Below, piece by piece: positions 1 to 6,583 of a DNA stretch of 33,475 bases (the first letter of the stretch is position 1; each line of letters starts with the position of its first letter). The notes under the pieces were generated by a model. That model ran no database searches. It saw only the letters and a list, made by a program, of their open reading frames with translations, and was not told where the DNA came from. The position numbers and the translations under genes were made by a program. Source of the DNA: Pseudomonadota bacterium (GTDB taxonomy: Bacteria > Pseudomonadota > Alphaproteobacteria > Rhizobiales > Beijerinckiaceae); contig JAJZGX010000021.1 of the NCBI GenBank assembly GCA_021804825.1, positions 1 through 33,475 of the forward strand, in the 5' to 3' direction.

Positions 1-2
1 AG

Positions 3-107
3 GGCTATGTCGGCGAAGCCTGCCCGGAATGCGCCAATTTCACCATGGTGCGCAATGGCACCTGCCTGAAATGCGACACCTGCGGATCAACGACGGGGTG
101 CAGCTGA
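3..107 (+). CDS. nrdJ: Vitamin B12-dependent ribonucleotide reductase, C-terminal end (partial)
   Basis: The frame starting at base 3 is open from the window edge and ends in TGA at 105-107. It encodes the last 34 residues of a class II, adenosylcobalamin-dependent ribonucleotide reductase, which makes deoxyribonucleotides in the cytoplasm. The visible tail has paired cysteines (CPEC, then CLKCDTC) and ends in TTGCS. This is the cysteine-rich, zinc-binding C-terminus typical of the long NrdJ/NrdZ proteins, whose terminal cysteines are thought to re-reduce the active site. Everything upstream lies outside the window, so catalytic residues cannot be checked. Confidence 0.85.
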   Translation, partial: GYVGEACPECANFTMVRNGTCLKCDTCGSTTGCS

Positions 108-124
108 GGGGGAGATCCCTCAGC
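103..124 (+). terminator. Hairpin overlapping the nrdJ stop codon
   Basis: GCTGAGGG pairs perfectly with CCCTCAGC across a 6-nt loop, and the nrdJ TGA lies in the left arm. There is no T-run after it, so it is a candidate transcript-end hairpin rather than a textbook intrinsic terminator. A 12-bp palindrome (CAGCGGCCGCTG, 121-132) overlaps its right edge. Confidence 0.4.
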
Positions 125-147
125 GGCCGCTGACCTGCGCAGATGGT

Positions 148-167
148 GGTTGCTTGAAAAAGCAACC
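148..167. terminator. Perfect 8-bp hairpin with GAAA loop between convergent genes
   Basis: GGTTGCTT and AAGCAACC form a perfect stem closed by a GAAA tetraloop. It lies between the converging 3' ends of nrdJ and ada, so it may stabilise or end either transcript. No T-run follows on either side. The rest of 168-306 shows only a short direct repeat (GAGGCTCC twice, about 175-190) and no convincing gene. Confidence 0.4.
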
Positions 168-306
168 TCATGGCGAGGCTCCGAGGCTCCGACGCAAGGC
201 GGCGTTGTCGTGCTGTTGCTGCTGGCCTGGCTTGCGATTGCCATGACAAAGGTCAGGGCCTGCTGGCGCCGCATGTTTGATGTCATTGCAATAGGTTAGC
301 GGCCCC

Positions 307-1167
307 TCACATGCACTGGCCGGCTTCCCAGCCGAGCATGGCCTGTTTGCGGGTCAGGCCCCAATGGTAGCCGGTGAGCGCGCCGGTCTGGCCGAGCACA
401 CGGTGGCACGGCACGACAAAGCTGATCGGGTTGCGCCCGATGGCAGCGCCAACGGCACGGGCGGCCCTCGGGCGGGCAATCTTGCTGGCGATGCGGCCAT
501 AGGTGGTCGCCTGCCCCATCGGGATGGTGAGCAAGGTCTCCCAGACGCTGACTTCAAAATCCGTGCCGATCAGCACCACGCGCAGCGGGGTTTCGGCCTG
601 CCAGAGTTCAGGTTGGAACGCGCGGCCTGCATAGGGCGCGGTCAGATCCTGATCTTCCACCAACCGGGCCGCGGGCCAGCGCGCCTGCATATCGGCGAGG
701 CCATGCTGACGCGCGCCATCGACGAAGCCCAAGCCCGCCATGCCGCGCGCGGTTGCCACCACCAGCGCCTCGCCGAAGGGTGAGGGATGGAAACCATAGG
801 ACAGCACCAGCCCTTCTCCGCCCTTGCGAAATTCATGCGGCGACAGCGCCTCATGCGTGACAAACAGATCGTGCAGGCGCGAGGGGCCGGAAAGGCCGAG
901 TTCGAGACTGGCATCAAACAGGTTGGCGCCGTCGCGGAGCAGTTTGCGTGCATGATCAAGGGTCAGGGCCGCCAGAAAATCCTTCGGGCTAAGCCCGGCC
1001 CAGCGCCGAAACACATCGTGAAATTGCTTGGGTGTCAGGCCGACATGGGCGGCAATGGTTTCAATGTCGGGATGCGCACGCCATTTCTGGCTCATAAAGG
1101 CGATGGCATCCCGCACGCGGGAATAATCATCGTCGCCGACGTCATTCATTGTGCGGGCCAGCATCAT
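307..1167 (-). CDS. ada: Ada-type AraC regulator / methylated-DNA--protein-cysteine methyltransferase
   Basis: About 286 residues. An AraC-type helix-turn-helix domain fills roughly the first 110 residues. The rest is an O6-alkylguanine-DNA methyltransferase domain with the active-site motif PCHRV (Cys about 254). The alkyl group on guanine-O6 is transferred irreversibly to that cysteine, and the HTH suggests control of its own repair genes. The N-terminal zinc phosphotriester-repair domain of E. coli Ada is absent, as in many alphaproteobacterial versions. The longest frame begins at 1176, but its AAGG lies directly against that ATG. The ATGATGCTG at 1167 is better spaced and is shared by the second ada copy at 4076, so 1167 is preferred. 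Its 5' part (982-1132) is duplicated at 3894-4044. The first codons differ from that remnant, so this gene appears to be a mosaic of a resident body and an incoming 5' end. Confidence 0.9.
   Translation of the reverse strand: MMLARTMNDVGDDDYSRVRDAIAFMSQKWRAHPDIETIAAHVGLTPKQFHDVFRRWAGLSPKDFLAALTLDHARKLLRDGANLFDASLELGLSGPSRLHDLFVTHEALSPHEFRKGGEGLVLSYGFHPSPFGEALVVATARGMAGLGFVDGARQHGLADMQARWPAARLVEDQDLTAPYAGRAFQPELWQAETPLRVVLIGTDFEVSVWETLLTIPMGQATTYGRIASKIARPRAARAVGAAIGRNPISFVVPCHRVLGQTGALTGYHWGLTRKQAMLGWEAGQCM
982..1132. repeat. Left copy of 151-bp direct repeat (inside ada)
   Basis: Base-by-base comparison with 3894-4044 shows a single mismatch (A991 versus G3903) at a constant offset of 2,912 bp. 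Beyond 1132 the two copies remain recognisably homologous but diverge, for example around the start codon and the stretch ending near 1237 and 4143. Left of 982 there is no similarity, because the right copy begins abruptly there. Confidence 0.95.
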
Positions 1168-1422
1168 CGGAGCCATCCTTGTGGTTTTGAAGGGTCTTCA
1201 TCATGGCGCAAGTGCCAAGGCCGCGCCACCCGATTCCACCGCGCTTTGCTGCAACCCCCTTGAGCCGTTTGCCGCTCATCGCTGACTGAAACAGCGAACG
1301 ATCCGAGGCTCCTCCACATTGCGCAAATTGTCGCCCAGAACGTGCGCCACGCGCGCTGACTTCGAATTTCAGAAGCCCACCGGCACATTGTGACGTTCGC
1401 TTATCTATATAACCTATTCTCA

Positions 1423-1494
1423 TCTTTCATTTTTTTTCAGTACTATCATTTCATTTTTTTTCAGTACTATCATTTCATTTTTTTTCAGTACTAT
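1423..1494. repeat. Three tandem 24-bp T-rich repeats
   Basis: Units 1423-1446, 1447-1470 and 1471-1494. Each consists of an ATTTCA-like start, eight T residues, then CAGTACTAT. Units 2 and 3 are identical and unit 1 differs only at its first two bases. The tract lies about 190 bp upstream of the 31-codon peptide gene, in a 507-bp stretch without genes. A 24-bp period is a little over two helical turns, so repeated protein-binding sites or bent DNA are plausible. Slippage-prone repeat number is also possible. Confidence 0.9.
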
Positions 1495-1497
1495 CAC

Positions 1498-1683
1498 ATA
1501 TATCACGTTTATGCGACAGTTTATATGTCTACTGTATGATAGTTTTTTATGTTGACAGCTTTCCAACATTCCACATTTTGCATTTGACACTCGCACGTTT
1601 CTTTCTTACCGTCAGTTTGTGACTTGACGCATTCGACACTTGCAGGCCACATTGGACCATCACTGACACTTTGGAGAATTATT
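1498..1683 (+). promoter_or_regulatory. Leader region of the peptide cassette with imperfect repeats
   Basis: This AT-rich stretch contains two TTGACA boxes (1552-1557 and 1584-1589), a TATGAT box at 1535-1540, and an imperfect 15-bp direct repeat (CATTTGACACTCGCA at 1581-1595 and CATTCGACACTTGCA at 1630-1644, 13 of 15 identical). None of the boxes pairs convincingly with a partner, so the exact promoter is unresolved. It ends in a clear ribosome-binding site, GGAG at 1673-1676. Confidence 0.3.
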
Positions 1684-1779
1684 ATGCACCATCAAAAACT
1701 TAACACCATATTTGAGGGTGGAACATGGACTGGCGGGCCTCCTGGAACCATCGGCGGCGGCAAGACCTGGGGATTTTGA
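1684..1779 (+). CDS. 31-residue Gly/Trp-rich small peptide (unannotated)
   Basis: ATG at 1684, TGA at 1777-1779, with GGAG seven bases upstream of the start, which is ideal spacing. The peptide begins MHHQKLN and continues with a Gly-rich, Trp-containing part including GGTWTGGPPG and the C-terminus GGGKTWGF. TW followed by glycine or G-rich sequence occurs twice. It contains no cysteine, no membrane segment and no signal peptide. The biased composition and good ribosome-binding site argue that it is translated despite its size. Downstream on the same strand are a lipoprotein hydrolase (107 bp later) and an acyltransferase-like gene. A ribosomally made peptide that is modified, for instance acylated, by its neighbours is one reading. 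A leader or signalling peptide is another. No known family is recognised and no standard modification enzyme (radical SAM, YcaO, lanthionine synthetase) is present. Confidence 0.55.
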   Translation: MHHQKLNTIFEGGTWTGGPPGTIGGGKTWGF

Positions 1780-1886
1780 CATACGGTTGTAATTTTTAGA
1801 TTCGACTGTTATTTCAATAGTCCTGCTCTAAAGATATTGCATCAACTACATGAATTTTTCTTTTTTTCGATTCGGAGTTTGTCGTA

Positions 1887-2963
1887 TTGCGATTATTCAA
1901 GCAGGCTCCAACCTCTTCGCCGCTGACCCGGCGAGGAGGCGTTCGACACGCCAGAACTTTCCCTGGCACCAAAAGTTGCTGCCTATACGCGCGCCTCCTG
2001 GCATTTTTCTGGCTACCCCCGTTATTTGCTTTGTCTGGCTGTGCAGTTGTCGACACCGGGATGCAATTTGCCTCGGCTGCGGGGACCGTATTGGCGCATC
2101 CGTCAAAACGATTCAAATTTACGTTGCGCGATGACGAAGTGAGGGACGCTTACGAATTTGTCACTGACGACGGTCTTGGGCAGGACGGAACAATTGTGTT
2201 TCTGACTGGTAGTGGCTGTCGCAGCGACGCCTATTTGCGGGTCTGGTTCAAAAGATTGCAAGGTAGCTATCGTATTTTGGCCATGAACAAAATCGGCGTC
2301 GATCCAAGCGCAATTGGGGATCACAATTGTTCTGATGAGTATGTCCGGAATTTTCGGGTGGGACGAGAGATTGACGAGCAGGCGCAATTTGCTCGAGCGA
2401 TGTTTCAGAAATATCCTTCACGGGCCAATATTTTATTTGGAGTCTCCGAGGGCGGTTGGGTAGCGCCTTCCATCGCGGCGCAAACGCCTGCTGCAAATGA
2501 TGTCGTGTTGTTTTCCTCGGGGGATGGAAAGTATTTTGATACGATGAGTTTGCGGCATTATTCCAATGCCGCCGACAAAGCGCATTGGATGGCCCGCCTC
2601 AATGCGCTATTGACGCGAACCGACACGCAGGCTCGTGCCTTTCCACATTCCTATCCAGATTTTTCTGTCGGCTGGTTCCAGGACATGGCCGGGCTTTCAG
2701 GCTTGCAACCCATCAAGTCATTGCATGTGCGTGTGCTCATGGCACAAGGCGGCAAAGATGAAACAGTGCCCGTTGCATCTGCACATGAAGCCTGTTCAAT
2801 CCTGACCAAAACCAAGAATGATGTCAGTTATTTTTTTGAACCAAGCGGCAATCACGGAATGCAAACTCCTGACGGACAATCCGGCTCGCGCTTTTTTCAC
2901 GCCTTTCGTCAGTGGAGCATGGGTAAACCCGACGCCCATTTGTCCAAAACCTGTCCCTATTAG
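1887..2963 (+). CDS. Predicted lipoprotein with alpha/beta-hydrolase fold
   Basis: 358 residues from a TTG start that has GGAG at 1874-1877, nine bases upstream. No in-frame ATG or GTG lies before the signal sequence. The N-terminus has an unusually long basic region, then a hydrophobic stretch ending LSGC (Cys52), a lipobox, so the mature protein is probably lipid-anchored outside the inner membrane. The hydrolase triad is visible: GVSEG (Ser187), GGKDE (Asp291) and GNHG (His323). The substrate is unknown; family members include esterases, thioesterases and peptidases. The gene is AT-rich compared with its surroundings and ends two bases before the next gene, suggesting coupled translation. 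The role with the adjacent peptide and acyltransferase is inference, possibly deacylation or hydrolysis of a product. Confidence 0.75.
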   Translation: MRLFKQAPTSSPLTRRGGVRHARTFPGTKSCCLYARLLAFFWLPPLFALSGCAVVDTGMQFASAAGTVLAHPSKRFKFTLRDDEVRDAYEFVTDDGLGQDGTIVFLTGSGCRSDAYLRVWFKRLQGSYRILAMNKIGVDPSAIGDHNCSDEYVRNFRVGREIDEQAQFARAMFQKYPSRANILFGVSEGGWVAPSIAAQTPAANDVVLFSSGDGKYFDTMSLRHYSNAADKAHWMARLNALLTRTDTQARAFPHSYPDFSVGWFQDMAGLSGLQPIKSLHVRVLMAQGGKDETVPVASAHEACSILTKTKNDVSYFFEPSGNHGMQTPDGQSGSRFFHAFRQWSMGKPDAHLSKTCPY

Positions 2964-2965
2964 CC

Positions 2966-3892
2966 ATGGTCATGACACTGCAACAGCGCGATGCAATTGG
3001 CGTGTTTTGCGCTGAATTCGCTGCCAATTTCGGCTACGTAATGCGACGCAAGCTCATGGCTTTTGCTGGGCATGCAATCGGTAGTGGTCGTATGCCGCTT
3101 ACCTCATGTGATAAATTTATTTGTGATTGCGTAGGGTTCATTGAACAATCCCTCGGCGTTAATGAACAATCTGCAAAATATATATATTATCAGGCTCGAA
3201 ATCATCTCTACAGCATTACTGCTGACGCGAGATCGATAAGACAATTTTTATCGAATAGCTCGTTTACAGATCTTACTCATTTTTCATGTGTTTCCCCAAG
3301 AATGTTGTCAGAAATGCGAAAACATGAAGGGCCCATAATAATTGCAACATTTCATTGCGCTTCGTATTATTTAGCCTTAGGATATGTTTCGTCTGTACTG
3401 CTACCCGGGCGTGGTGTCGCGTTTATAAAAGCTCACCCTCCAAGTCCTTCCGAAAAACTATTGATCGAGGCTCTTAAAAAAAATGGCATTGATGCCAAAT
3501 TTGTAATCCTCACGGAAAGCAAACAATTAAACAGGCGTTTTTTCAAATCAATTAAATCAGAAAATAGAATTTTGTTTCATATGTGCGATACTTTGCCAAA
3601 TGCTGGAAGATCTCTAAAAGTTCGATGGCTTGGATCGGAACACAATATCTCCTGTGGAATTGTAGATTTGTCACTTCTTATTGATGCTCCAATATTTACC
3701 ATGTTATACCAATCTACATCTACAAGGGACATAGTTAGAATTAGCGATATGTTCTTGCCACAACAGGTTGCGCACGACCGGCATGACGTGTTGCAAAGAA
3801 TTTGCGATGCCGGCGAGGCGCAAATCCGCAGTTGCCCTGAGCAATGGCAGCTGTGGCATGACTGGAGTTATATCAATTCTACGTCTGCCTGA
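2966..3892 (+). CDS. LpxL/HtrB-like acyltransferase homologue, function unknown
   Basis: 308 residues, starting two bases after the hydrolase stop (a second ATG lies at 2972). The layout resembles the lipid A late-acyltransferase superfamily: a hydrophobic IIIATFH segment near residue 130, a basic central part, ILFHMCD and KVRWLG segments, then a hydrophobic GIVDLSLLIDAPIF segment. LpxL enzymes carry an HX4D/E catalytic motif; here His130 is followed at the fifth place by Tyr135, so the usual acid is missing or displaced. No clear N-terminal membrane anchor is seen. Either the protein is a divergent transferase acting on a different acceptor, such as a peptide, or it is not catalytic in the usual way. 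Its stop codon (3890-3892) lies one base before the right ada repeat, so the C-terminus may have been cut at the junction. The family assignment is a weak match made by eye. Confidence 0.5.
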   Translation: MVMTLQQRDAIGVFCAEFAANFGYVMRRKLMAFAGHAIGSGRMPLTSCDKFICDCVGFIEQSLGVNEQSAKYIYYQARNHLYSITADARSIRQFLSNSSFTDLTHFSCVSPRMLSEMRKHEGPIIIATFHCASYYLALGYVSSVLLPGRGVAFIKAHPPSPSEKLLIEALKKNGIDAKFVILTESKQLNRRFFKSIKSENRILFHMCDTLPNAGRSLKVRWLGSEHNISCGIVDLSLLIDAPIFTMLYQSTSTRDIVRISDMFLPQQVAHDRHDVLQRICDAGEAQIRSCPEQWQLWHDWSYINSTSA

Positions 3893-3893
3893 A

Positions 3894-4044
3894 CTTCGGG
3901 CTGAGCCCGGCCCAGCGCCGAAACACATCGTGAAATTGCTTGGGTGTCAGGCCGACATGGGCGGCAATGGTTTCAATGTCGGGATGCGCACGCCATTTCT
4001 GGCTCATAAAGGCGATGGCATCCCGCACGCGGGAATAATCATCG
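3894..4044. repeat. Right copy of 151-bp direct repeat (ada remnant)
   Basis: Near-identical copy of 982-1132 with one mismatch at 3903. Its left edge is a sharp junction: the acyltransferase stop codon ends at 3892 and ada sequence begins at 3894. Confidence 0.95.
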
Positions 4045-4076
4045 CAGGACTGCGCGTTCACGCGGGTCAGCATCAT
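3894..4076 (-). pseudogene. Truncated ada 5' end left beside the insertion
   Basis: ATG at 4076 opens a frame whose first codons read MMLTRVNAQSCDDYSRV and then match the intact Ada through the HTH region up to WAGLSP, about 60 residues. It then runs into cassette sequence and stops at 3879. It keeps the start and upstream region next to the DUF2244 gene. The methyltransferase domain and its cysteine are lost. The first dozen residues differ from the intact gene while the following 50 codons are virtually identical at DNA level, as expected if two alleles recombined inside the gene. Confidence 0.85.
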
Positions 4077-4144
4077 GGGTCTCCATCCAACCTTGTGGCG
4101 CCAGCATGGGGCAATCTGACGCCGCAGGCCACCCGATTTCGCCC

Positions 4145-4654
4145 CTAATTATAGCGGATACCGCGCCGCGCTTCATGCAGAGCCCGCGAAAAATCGCGGG
4201 CAAAATCGGCGCGTTGCGCCGGGCCGAGATCGCCCGCGACTTGCACTTCGCGCCCCCGTGAGGCGAAGGCCAGCCGCATGATGCCATAATCTTCGTGTTC
4301 AACCCGCGTCAGGCGCACCCAGGCGGGGTTGAATTGCCAGGCGCGGCGTTGGCCTTTGGCCGAAACCTTGACAAAATCCAGCGCCAACGGCGTCAGGCGC
4401 ACGTCTTCATAGGCCCGCGCCGCGATGAAATTGGCCCGGAACGCCAGATAGACCAGCAGCACATCAAGGCCCATGAAACCGATGATCGGCCAGGCGCCGA
4501 TCAGCCAGAAGGGCAAGGTCACGAACACCCCGGCGGCGGCAACGCACCACATCAAGGTGCGAAACTGCCGCGCATTGAGCGAGCGATGCGGGCGCAGCCG
4601 CACTTCAAAGAGCGGCAAGGCGCTTGTTGTGGGGTGGTCAGAAAAATCGTCCAA
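4145..4654 (-). CDS. DUF2244 family membrane protein
   Basis: 169 residues. The N-terminal third carries a basic stretch (RPHRSLNARQFRTL) and two adjacent membrane helices (about residues 35-75, including LIGAWPIIGFMGLDVLLVYLAF in that region), followed by a soluble C-terminal domain with WVRL and RGREVQVAG segments. Size and layout match the DUF2244 proteins common in alphaproteobacteria. The function is unknown; it is probably an inner-membrane protein. The gene lies just upstream of the truncated ada copy on the same strand, so the two were probably co-transcribed before the cassette arrived. Confidence 0.8.
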   Translation of the reverse strand: MDDFSDHPTTSALPLFEVRLRPHRSLNARQFRTLMWCVAAAGVFVTLPFWLIGAWPIIGFMGLDVLLVYLAFRANFIAARAYEDVRLTPLALDFVKVSAKGQRRAWQFNPAWVRLTRVEHEDYGIMRLAFASRGREVQVAGDLGPAQRADFARDFSRALHEARRGIRYN

Positions 4655-4866
4655 GCGCTTTCCTCAGATGTCAGCCAAGAGTGTGGCTTGTTTTCAAGGC
4701 CAGATCAACAGCAATACCGGGGCATTGATCGCGCGCCAATGCGGCGAAATTGCACGCCTCGCGCCTTCGGTCGGCGCGGGCCGCCCTTGACCTTCCGCCC
4801 CTTGCCGGATGACAATCACACCAAGCAAATGGTGGATGGGAGAGACCGGATCGGCTGGTGCGATGA

Positions 4867-4884
4867 GCCTCGCCAAAACGAGGC
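4867..4884 (+). other. Hairpin in the 300-bp leader of the acyl-CoA ligase gene
   Basis: GCCTCG and CGAGGC pair across a six-base CCAAAA loop, about 70 bases before the ligase start. The remaining 4655-4954 holds no gene. A nearby GGGAGAGACC segment superficially recalls a glycine riboswitch, but the conserved core is lacking. The hairpin may influence transcription or translation of the downstream gene; nothing more can be said. Confidence 0.25.
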
Positions 4885-4954
4885 AACGATTGCCATGGAG
4901 ATGGTTCCTATCTATACCAACGAGAAAATAATACACAGCGAGGAGAGAGACGCT

Positions 4955-6583
4955 ATGCAAGGATTGATGCAGGAATGGCCGCTGCTGCTCCACAAGATCA
5001 TTGATCATGCCGCCCGCCAGCACGGGTCGCGCGAGGTGGTGACACGCTCGGTGGCCGGGCCGATCACCCGCACAACCTATGGCGCCATCCGGCAGCGGAC
5101 CTTGCGGATCGCCAAGATGCTCGCCAAAAATGACATCAAGCTCGGTGACAGGGTGGCAACGCTGGCGTGGAACACGGACAGGCACCTTGAAGTCTGGTAT
5201 GGCATCTGCGGTCTCGGTGCCATCAGCCACACCATCAACCCGCGGTTGTTCCCCGAACAGATCGCCTGGATCGTCAACCACGCGGAAGACCGGCTGATGT
5301 TTCTCGACACCACCTTTGTGCCGCTGATGGAAAAGCTCGCCGCACATGTTCCGACGATCGAGCGCTATGTGGTGCTGACTGATGCGGCCAATATGCCGCA
5401 AACCAGCCTGCGCAATGCTGTTGCCTATGAGGAATGGCTGAAGGAAGCCGACGAGGATTTCGTCTGGCCGGAATTTGATGAGCGCACGGCGGCCGGTCTT
5501 TGCTACACCTCCGGCACCACCGGCAACCCGAAAGGCGTGCTGTATTCGCACCGCTCGAACACGCTGCACGCCATGACCGCGACCTCCAGCGATGGCCTGA
5601 TGATCGACTATCGCGACTCGGTGCTCCCGATCGTGCCGCTGTTTCACGCCAATGCCTGGGGCCTTGCCCATGCCGCGCCGATGCGCGGTGCCAAGCTGGT
5701 GATGCCCGGCCCCAAGCTGGATGGTGCCTCGGTTTATGAGTTGCTGGAAGCGGAAAACGTCACCATGACGGCGGGTGTGCCGACCGTGTGGATGATGCTG
5801 CTCGATCATCTGCGCCGCAATAATCTGAAATTTTCAACTTTGCAGCGGCTTGGCGTCGGCGGCTCGGCTTTCCCCGAGGCGCTGATTCGTGAATTTGAAG
5901 AAAACTACGGCGTTGATGTGCGCCACGCCTGGGGCATGACGGAGATGAGCCCGGTCGGTTCGACCGGCACCATCAAGACCACGCTCGGTGAGTTGACGCA
6001 TGATCAGACCATGGCGCTCAAGGCCAAACAGGGCTGGGCGCTCTATGGCATCGAGATGAAAATCACCGATGACGAGGGTCGCAAAAAGCCCTGGGACGGT
6101 CATGCTTTCGGGCGACTCAAGGTCAGAGGCTTTGCCACCGCCTCGGCCTATTTCCGTGGTGATGGCGGCAACATTCTTGATGATGAAGGATTTTTCGACA
6201 CAGGCGATGTCGCGACCATCGACCCCCATGGCTATATGCAAATCACTGATCGCGCCAAGGATGTCATCAAATCGGGCGGCGAGTGGATATCGTCGGTCGA
6301 TCTTGAAAACATTGCCGTCGGCCATCCTGATATTGCGGAAGCTGCGGTCATTGGCGTCGCGCATCCGAAATGGGATGAACGTCCGCTGCTGATCGTCGTG
6401 CCAAAGGAGGGCAAGGTGCCACAGCGTGAGGATGTGATCGAATTTTTGCGCGCCCGCACCGCCAAATTCTGGGTGCCCGACGATATGCAATTGATCAGCG
6501 AAATCCCGCATACGGCCACAGGCAAGATCAACAAGCTGAAGCTGCGCGAGATTTTCAAGGACTACAAGCTGCCGGAGGCGTGA
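4955..6583 (+). CDS. Medium/long-chain fatty acyl-CoA ligase (AMP-forming)
   Basis: 542 residues, of the ANL adenylating superfamily. It activates a carboxylic acid with ATP and CoA through an acyl-AMP intermediate in the cytoplasm. Visible motifs are the P-loop YTSGTTGNPKGV, the aromatic/acid motif WGMTEMSP, the hinge DRAKDVIKSGGEWIS and the C-terminal catalytic lysine in TATGKINK. The overall form (MQGLMQEWPLLLHKIIDHA start, about 540 residues) matches AlkK/DmdB-like medium-chain ligases; the exact acid cannot be told. The frame is open far upstream to 4295, but that part overlaps DUF2244 antisense. ATG 4955 follows an AGGAGAG box and yields the family length. The gene precedes acetoacetate decarboxylase on the same strand by 114 bp. 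Confidence 0.9.
   Translation: MQGLMQEWPLLLHKIIDHAARQHGSREVVTRSVAGPITRTTYGAIRQRTLRIAKMLAKNDIKLGDRVATLAWNTDRHLEVWYGICGLGAISHTINPRLFPEQIAWIVNHAEDRLMFLDTTFVPLMEKLAAHVPTIERYVVLTDAANMPQTSLRNAVAYEEWLKEADEDFVWPEFDERTAAGLCYTSGTTGNPKGVLYSHRSNTLHAMTATSSDGLMIDYRDSVLPIVPLFHANAWGLAHAAPMRGAKLVMPGPKLDGASVYELLEAENVTMTAGVPTVWMMLLDHLRRNNLKFSTLQRLGVGGSAFPEALIREFEENYGVDVRHAWGMTEMSPVGSTGTIKTTLGELTHDQTMALKAKQGWALYGIEMKITDDEGRKKPWDGHAFGRLKVRGFATASAYFRGDGGNILDDEGFFDTGDVATIDPHGYMQITDRAKDVIKSGGEWISSVDLENIAVGHPDIAEAAVIGVAHPKWDERPLLIVVPKEGKVPQREDVIEFLRARTAKFWVPDDMQLISEIPHTATGKINKLKLREIFKDYKLPEA

Larger units (their letters stand above)
1133..3893. mobile_element. AT-rich cassette inserted in the ada locus
   Basis: This segment lies between the two copies of the ada repeat. 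From about 1390 to 3893 it is visibly more AT-rich than the rest of the window. It holds a tandem-repeat tract, a 31-codon peptide gene, a lipoprotein hydrolase and an acyltransferase-like gene, all on the plus strand. No integrase, transposase or terminal inverted repeats were seen. The arrangement (intact ada on the left with a variant 5' end, truncated ada 5' end on the right) fits Campbell-type integration of a circular DNA, or a gene-conversion equivalent, through ada homology. Recombination between the repeats would release a 2,912-bp circle and restore a single ada gene. The mobile origin is inferred; the duplication itself is plain in the sequence. Confidence 0.65.

Noticed and set aside
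1423-1494. CRISPR array
   Set aside because: The repeats are directly adjacent without variable spacers, low in complexity, and no cas genes are nearby.
1684-1779. Lasso peptide or lanthipeptide precursor
   Set aside because: No cysteine, no matching cyclase, protease or lanthionine synthetase in the neighbourhood, and the peptide is shorter than lasso precursors.
1850-2134. 94-codon plus-strand frame overlapping the hydrolase N-terminus
   Set aside because: It lacks a ribosome-binding site at its ATG and overlaps the signal sequence region of the better supported hydrolase in another frame.
1133-3893. Insertion sequence or integrase-carrying island
   Set aside because: No transposase, integrase, terminal inverted repeats or short target-site duplication was found; the only flanking duplication is the 151-bp ada segment.
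4840-4910. Possible glycine riboswitch before the acyl-CoA ligase gene
   Set aside because: A GGGAGAGACC-like string is present, but the conserved GCCGAAGG-type core and second aptamer are missing. Only a simple hairpin is supported.
4295-4954. N-terminal extension of the acyl-CoA ligase
   Set aside because: Open by chance antisense to the DUF2244 gene; family length and the AGGAGAG box both support the start at 4955.
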